Source: JAHHLP01 sp041609895 (GTDB lineage Bacteria; Bacteroidota; Rhodothermia; Rhodothermales; JABDKH01). Taken from it: DNA of 10,476 nucleotides. The notes beneath the pieces were generated by a model that was not told the DNA's origin, searched no databases, and saw only the letters and a list, made by a program, of their open reading frames with translations. Location of the stretch: the NCBI GenBank assembly GCA_041609895.1, contig JBFIPX010000108.1, positions 1 through 10,476 of the forward strand, read 5' to 3'. Below are positions 6,989 through 10,476 of this stretch, piece by piece (the first letter of the stretch is position 1; each line of letters begins with the position of its first letter). Made by a program: the position numbers and the translations under genes.

Positions 6989-7795
6989 ATGGCCGAACTC
7001 GTGAACGAGAAGCAAAAAGCGACAGTGACCGTCGAAAACGGTGTGGCACAAGTTGACATCGGGGGCGATGTGCGAACCTATCAGTCGAAGGAACTGCCCG
7101 ACAAGTTCGTCAGATGGCAGCTCGACTATAAGCACAGCATCTACGATGCAATTGAGCGGGACGAGTACATCGCCTTCAATGCTGGGCACCTGCCGGTGGT
7201 GGGCACGTGGACAAAGGATGCGCCCTTTCCAAACCTGGCCAACAAGGGTATTGGATTCACGCCGAAGGACGAATACATCGAGCACTATCTGAAGCTGGTC
7301 GAAGGAGCGGTCGAGCAGATACAGGAGTTGCCACCACACGCCGTCGACGAGACGCGCGATCTTCGCGTGTCGACAGCTCGCGAGTTCTACGCCAACCCGG
7401 ACCACATCGACTGGCGGCGGCTCGGCTTGCTGGAGATCTTCGAAGGTTCAACGCTTCGCAACCTGAGGGAGAACCCCTTCGCTTCCGTGCTGTGGACAGG
7501 CAACTCGCCCGTGTTCGTCAGCTTTCAAGTGGACTGCGTCGTAGAGATCATAACTCCTGAGGATCCGCGGTATCGTTTTGCGTGGGCGATGCGCCGGCTC
7601 TTTGAGTACGAGCCGTTCCACGTCGTCCAGACGATGTACCCGTACTCGTACTGCTTCTGGGTTTACGACTTCACGAACAAGACACCCAAGCGGCGATACC
7701 CCGGCAAGCGCAGCGACAACACCGTCAATGAGGGCGGAGGAAGCGTCGATAGTGAGAAGCTCGCGGCGCTCATGAATGGCAAGAAGGCCAAGTAG
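6989..7795 (+). CDS. Unrecognised soluble 268-residue protein, possible split-barrel fold
   Basis: I do not recognise this family. It has no signal peptide, no membrane helix and only two cysteines (C183, C222), so it should be cytoplasmic and is unlikely to hold an iron-sulfur cluster alone. The N-terminal 35 residues look like a short beta-rich leader; residues about 90-135 are helical and charged. Residues about 150-235 (STLRNLRENPFASVLW, then VFVSFQVDCVVEI, later YCFWVYDFTNKTP) recall the strand pattern of flavin or heme split-barrel proteins (PNPOx-like), a weak resemblance by eye. The tail is Gly/Ser/Lys-rich. The gene sits between the radical SAM gene and the ferredoxin, six bases from the latter, so it may be a partner of one of them, for example a tetrapyrrole- or flavin-binding factor (inference). 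Coding status is secure from its ribosome site, length and packing. Confidence 0.85.
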   Translation: MAELVNEKQKATVTVENGVAQVDIGGDVRTYQSKELPDKFVRWQLDYKHSIYDAIERDEYIAFNAGHLPVVGTWTKDAPFPNLANKGIGFTPKDEYIEHYLKLVEGAVEQIQELPPHAVDETRDLRVSTAREFYANPDHIDWRRLGLLEIFEGSTLRNLRENPFASVLWTGNSPVFVSFQVDCVVEIITPEDPRYRFAWAMRRLFEYEPFHVVQTMYPYSYCFWVYDFTNKTPKRRYPGKRSDNTVNEGGGSVDSEKLAALMNGKKAK

Positions 7796-7801
7796 CAAGG
7801 T

Positions 7802-7987
7802 ATGTCCTATGTGATTACTGACGCATGTACCGCGTGCGGCCTGTGCGAGCCGGAGTGTCCAATCGATGCGATACTTGTCGGCGAGCCCATCTACATTGTT
7901 GACGAGACTTGCTGTGAGTTTCAGGATTGTGTTGCTGTTTGTCCAGAGGACGCAATCGTACATGAGTCGGAGGTGATCGAAAACTAA
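7802..7987 (+). CDS. Small 2[4Fe-4S]-type ferredoxin with altered second motif
   Basis: Cytoplasmic electron carrier of 61 residues, close to the length of clostridial-type ferredoxins. The first motif is canonical: C9, C12, C15 and C19-Pro. The second reads CCEFQDCVAVCP (C37, C38, C43, C47). In the usual C-x2-C-x2-C-x3-C-P pattern the second cysteine would be residue 40, which is Phe here, with an extra cysteine at 38. Cluster I (C9, C12, C15, C47) should form; cluster II (C19, C37, C43) lacks one normal ligand unless C38 takes its place. AAGG lies very near the ATG and AAGAAGG is rather far (7781-7787), so translation is probably coupled to the gene before. A likely role is to feed electrons to the radical SAM protein encoded two genes upstream (inference). 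Confidence 0.93.
   Translation: MSYVITDACTACGLCEPECPIDAILVGEPIYIVDETCCEFQDCVAVCPEDAIVHESEVIEN
7969..7977 (+). promoter_or_regulatory. Full-length Shine-Dalgarno GGAGGTGAT
   Basis: GGAGGTGAT matches the usual anti-Shine-Dalgarno end of 16S rRNA over its whole length. It lies in the final codons of the ferredoxin gene and serves the ATG at 7987. It implies strong initiation and argues against a lineage that has given up Shine-Dalgarno use, such as most Bacteroidia. Confidence 0.8.
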
Positions 7988-8625
7988 TGCCCGTAACGGA
8001 ACCAAAGAAAAGAAGCGAATCGAAGGCGTCCGCAGCGACCATACGGGCCGACGAACTGCGGGACGTGCTTCGACGGATAGACGAGAATTACGACGGCGAC
8101 GGATGTATCTACCTGATCGGTGAGACGTCACACGTGGCCGAAGGCTGGCGCGAATGGACGACCCAGATCGAATTCTTCGGTGACGTGGAGCCGATTCGAA
8201 AGGCCTACTTGCACCAGGCGGTCGAAAACGTCTACAGCGAAACGGGTCTGCCCATCATTGACGAGTTTCCGGGCGACCTCATTCCGCTGCCGGACGGATA
8301 CATGAACCGTTCGCGAGAGCCTTCGATTGCCTCGTTTGCCGACGGGCTCAAGCTACAGGTGCGTCACTTCGATCCGTACAGCGTCGTTTACCGCTATATC
8401 GCCCGGGGTGACGAGCCGGACTACCACATTGCGCTGATGTATCTGGACAAAGGATGGATCACTTTTGAGGAGATGGATGAGCGGCTGGAGGGGTTGCTCC
8501 CCAAATTCAGTCTCGAGACGATCGCTCAGGATCCCGCCGAGTTCCGACGGAAGTATCGCGGACTGACACAGATGTGGAGGAAGAAACTTCGCCCGCGAAC
8601 TGTCCATCGACCCACGGAAACGTGA
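7987..8625 (+). CDS. DUF6036-like nucleotidyltransferase-fold protein without acidic motif
   Basis: Cytoplasmic protein of 212 residues. Its layout matches DUF6036/AbiEii-type nucleotidyltransferase-fold proteins: the strand and loop YLIGETSHVAEGWREWTTQIEF (42-63) stands where the family has a GG...G.R.T.DID pattern; then come FPGDLIPLPDGY (94-105), HFDPYSVVYRYIARGDEPDY (127-146) and a helical tail. The expected Gly-Gly/Ser is G45-E46, and the metal-binding Asp pair is Q60 and E62, so transferase activity is doubtful. The start ATG overlaps the last base of the ferredoxin stop and has a full Shine-Dalgarno. Relatives are often found beside small partner proteins in toxin-antitoxin-like pairs, and a small helical gene does follow. 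Within this operon an accessory or regulatory role seems likelier than defence (inference). A basic C-terminus (RRKYRGLTQMWRKKLRPR) could bind nucleic acid. Confidence 0.75.
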   Translation: MPVTEPKKRSESKASAATIRADELRDVLRRIDENYDGDGCIYLIGETSHVAEGWREWTTQIEFFGDVEPIRKAYLHQAVENVYSETGLPIIDEFPGDLIPLPDGYMNRSREPSIASFADGLKLQVRHFDPYSVVYRYIARGDEPDYHIALMYLDKGWITFEEMDERLEGLLPKFSLETIAQDPAEFRRKYRGLTQMWRKKLRPRTVHRPTET

Positions 8626-9050
8626 TGCGACACAAGTCCGAAGACATAACATCTCCGCCCGGCGATGTCGGTTTCGGATGGAATGAAATCCAGTTTCTGG
8701 AGTGGGACGAACTTCTTCGCATGGCGCCATCTATTGTCGGTCTTGAGATTAGGCGCATCTCTGGCGCAGCCGACCAGGTGCCGCCTGGATCGGAGCTTTA
8801 CAACATGCTGGTGGGCGCACGCTTCGAGTTGAGGCGGTTCCTTGAATCGCTAGGCTCGGAGAAGAGTCGCAACCGCGGATCTAAACCCGCACCGGATCAT
8901 GCGCAGTCCTCTGCGAGGCATCTTGAATCCGCGCTCATCTGTCTCGGTCTCTGCCAGAAATCGGCCGAGGGCGATGTGCTCGGCGTAGTCGAGTACGCCA
9001 CCGACCGTATGACGCATATTCTAGAGCGAATGAAGCTCCTGTACAGCTAA
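8625..9050 (+). CDS. Unrecognised small helical protein
   Basis: Predicted cytoplasmic protein of 141 residues that I cannot assign. It appears mostly alpha-helical: helices at about 25-48 and 57-75, a polar Pro/Ser/Arg linker (76-95), then helices at about 96-115 and 117-140 with two cysteines (C106, C110). There is no membrane helix, signal peptide or metal motif. ATG 8625 overlaps the previous TGA (TGATG) with GGAAA five bases upstream; an in-frame GTG at 8574 would overlap the neighbour by 52 bases and is less likely. The four-helix look and its place after a nucleotidyltransferase-fold gene bring HEPN partners to mind, but the R-x4-6-H motif of HEPN nucleases is missing. It could be a structural partner of the preceding protein. 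Confidence 0.7.
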   Translation: MRHKSEDITSPPGDVGFGWNEIQFLEWDELLRMAPSIVGLEIRRISGAADQVPPGSELYNMLVGARFELRRFLESLGSEKSRNRGSKPAPDHAQSSARHLESALICLGLCQKSAEGDVLGVVEYATDRMTHILERMKLLYS

Positions 9051-9064
9051 CAGACTGATACCGC

Positions 9065-10476
9065 ATGTACGATAAAATCTTCGTCCCCGTCGACAACTCT
9101 GAGCATTCGATCGCATCGATCGATGTTGCGGTTCAACTCGCCAGGGAGTTTGGTGGCGAGTTGGTAGCGAGTCATGCCTACGCCGCGCGTATGCACGACT
9201 ATCGCTTCAAGCAGATGGAGTTCACGCTCCCGGAGGAGTACCTCGTCGAGAGCGAGATGGAGAAACAGCGCAAGATCCACGACTCGCTCATTACCATGGG
9301 GCTCGAGCTCATCTCCGATTCGTATCTGGTCGTGGCGCAGGAGCGCGCGAAGGAAGCTGGCGTGCCGTTCACCCCGAAGATGTATGACGGGAAGAACTTC
9401 AAGGTCATCGCGGACGACATTAACTCCAGCGGTTATGACTTGGTCGTGATGGGGGCGCTCGGGCTTGGCGCCGTGCGGGACAGCATGATCGGCAGTGTGA
9501 CTGAGCGGGTGGCACGCCGCATCAAGACGGACATGCTGGTGATGAAGAACACCGCGGCCGTGGAAGATCAGTTTGCGCTACCGTCGCATGGTGGCAACGG
9601 CAAGGAAGAAGTTCGTCACGAGTCGAGTGGCGGTATCGTGGTTGGCGTCGATGGCAGCCCCGAGTCGTTCGCCGGTCTGAAGACGGCCATCGCGCTCGGC
9701 AAAGCTTTCGGTAAGCGGGTGGAGGCAATTTCGGTGTACGATCCGTACCTGCACTACGCGATGTTCAACAGCATCGTGCACGTGCTCACCGAGAAGGCCT
9801 CGAAGGTTTTCAAGTTCAAGGAGCAGGAGCAGCTCCACGAGGAAGTCATCGACACGGGTTTGGCGAAGATCTACCAGTCGCACCTCGAGGTCGCCCGGCG
9901 GATCGCCGAGGAGCAGGACTATGATCTGAAGATCACGCTGCTCGACGGCAAGGCCTTTGAGAAGATCATTCAGTATGTCCGGCGGGAGAAGCCGTGGTTG
10001 CTAGTGCTCGGACGGATCGGCGTGCACAGCGACGAGGAGATGGACATCGGCAGCAACACCGAGAACCTGCTGCGGCTGGTTCCGTGCAACGTGCTGCTTT
10101 CAAGCCAGAGATACACGCCGCCGCTGGACGTCCAGGCTGAGGAGTCGATGCTATGGACGGACGAGGCGACGCGGATTTTGAATACCGCGCCCGACTTTGC
10201 GCGAGGCATCGCGAGGACGACCGTGCATCGCTGGGCGATGGAGCGCGGGCATTCCGTGATCACACTGGGAGTCATCGAGCAGGCGATGGCAACGATCCTT
10301 CCCCGGTCGGCGATGATCTCGATGGGCATCGTCGCAGAAGACGTGGCGAAGAAAGAAATCGAATCAAAGGACTCAGCCACCTACATCTGTTCCAACTGCG
10401 GCTACGTCGCTCGCGGCTTCGAGCCGGCCGTCTGCGCGGTTTGCAGCGCGCCGCCCGAGTCGTTCAGCAAGCTCGA
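9065..10476 (+). CDS. Tandem universal stress protein fused to PCP_red-like and rubredoxin-like domains (3'-partial)
   Basis: Cytoplasmic multidomain protein, 470 codons read and still open at the window end. Usp domain 1 (1-162) starts MYDKIFVPVDNS and carries the ATP-binding pattern G-x2-G-x9-G-S at G130, G133, G143 and S144. Usp domain 2 (about 189-346) starts IVVGVDGSPES and carries the same pattern at G316, G319, G329 and S330. Residues 361-415 (LWTDEATRILNTAPDFAR, then HSVITLGVIEQAM) resemble PCP_red, as in the radical SAM gene of this operon. Residues 440-470 hold a CxxCG plus CxxC pair (C442, C445, C457, C460) followed by SAPPESF, as in rubrerythrin-type rubredoxin domains. The ATG lies 14 bases after the previous stop without a clear Shine-Dalgarno. 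It may sense ATP or redox state and regulate the oxidase system or its cofactor supply (inference). Confidence 0.88.
   Translation, partial: MYDKIFVPVDNSEHSIASIDVAVQLAREFGGELVASHAYAARMHDYRFKQMEFTLPEEYLVESEMEKQRKIHDSLITMGLELISDSYLVVAQERAKEAGVPFTPKMYDGKNFKVIADDINSSGYDLVVMGALGLGAVRDSMIGSVTERVARRIKTDMLVMKNTAAVEDQFALPSHGGNGKEEVRHESSGGIVVGVDGSPESFAGLKTAIALGKAFGKRVEAISVYDPYLHYAMFNSIVHVLTEKASKVFKFKEQEQLHEEVIDTGLAKIYQSHLEVARRIAEEQDYDLKITLLDGKAFEKIIQYVRREKPWLLVLGRIGVHSDEEMDIGSNTENLLRLVPCNVLLSSQRYTPPLDVQAEESMLWTDEATRILNTAPDFARGIARTTVHRWAMERGHSVITLGVIEQAMATILPRSAMISMGIVAEDVAKKEIESKDSATYICSNCGYVARGFEPAVCAVCSAPPESFSKL

Noticed and set aside
8625..9050. HEPN toxin partner of the nucleotidyltransferase-like gene
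   Set aside because: The gene is small, helical and adjacent, but the R-x4-6-H catalytic motif of HEPN proteins is not present.
6730..10309. Photosynthesis or bacteriochlorophyll gene cluster suggested by the PCP_red-like domains
   Set aside because: There are no nitrogenase-like BchL/N/B bodies, reaction-centre or other bacteriochlorophyll genes; the domain occurs only as a short fusion on other proteins.

Overview
The window is one gene-dense, single-strand (+) stretch of eleven protein genes. Most neighbours overlap by 1 to 4 bases or lie 0 to 54 bases apart. It reads as one operon that enters from the left, because gene 1 is already open at base 1, and leaves on the right, because gene 11 is still open at base 10476. 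I see no promoter, terminator, tRNA, rRNA, mobile element or CRISPR array, and no gap longer than 54 bases. Base composition looks GC-rich (high 50s percent by eye). Shine-Dalgarno sequences are clear, one of them a full GGAGGTGAT, and three genes appear to start with TTG. The organism is a bacterium with an aerobic, cytochrome c-rich chain. Gene style and a signal peptide ending in LRAQ recall Gemmatimonadota or similar phyla, but this is only a weak guess.

Left half (1-5659), a terminal oxidase module: a CuA-type cytochrome oxidase subunit II; a 14-helix membrane protein that resembles cytochrome bd subunit I (CydA) and not the heme-copper subunit I normally paired with CuA; a membrane-anchored diheme cytochrome c; a four-helix membrane protein with one c heme; and a periplasmic diheme cytochrome c fused to an ethylbenzene-dehydrogenase-type heme b domain and a C-terminal anchor. 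The five c-heme motifs plus CuA suggest electrons enter from the periplasmic cytochrome pool and not from quinol. No CydB and no heme-copper subunit I are present in the window.

Right half (5686-10476), an accessory and possible maturation module: a radical SAM/SPASM protein of the heme-biosynthesis type (AhbD/NirJ-like) with a C-terminal PCP_red-like domain; an unrecognised soluble protein; a small 2[4Fe-4S]-type ferredoxin whose second cluster motif is altered; a DUF6036-like nucleotidyltransferase-fold protein lacking the expected acidic motif; a small unrecognised helical protein; and a tandem universal stress protein fused to a second PCP_red-like domain and a rubredoxin-like Cys4 domain.

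Working hypothesis (inference): the left half builds a cytochrome c-fed, bd-superfamily oxidase carrying a CuA subunit. The right half may make or insert an unusual tetrapyrrole, or sense and regulate its use. The sharing of a PCP_red-like domain by the radical SAM gene and the stress-protein gene is the strongest sign that the two halves form one system.
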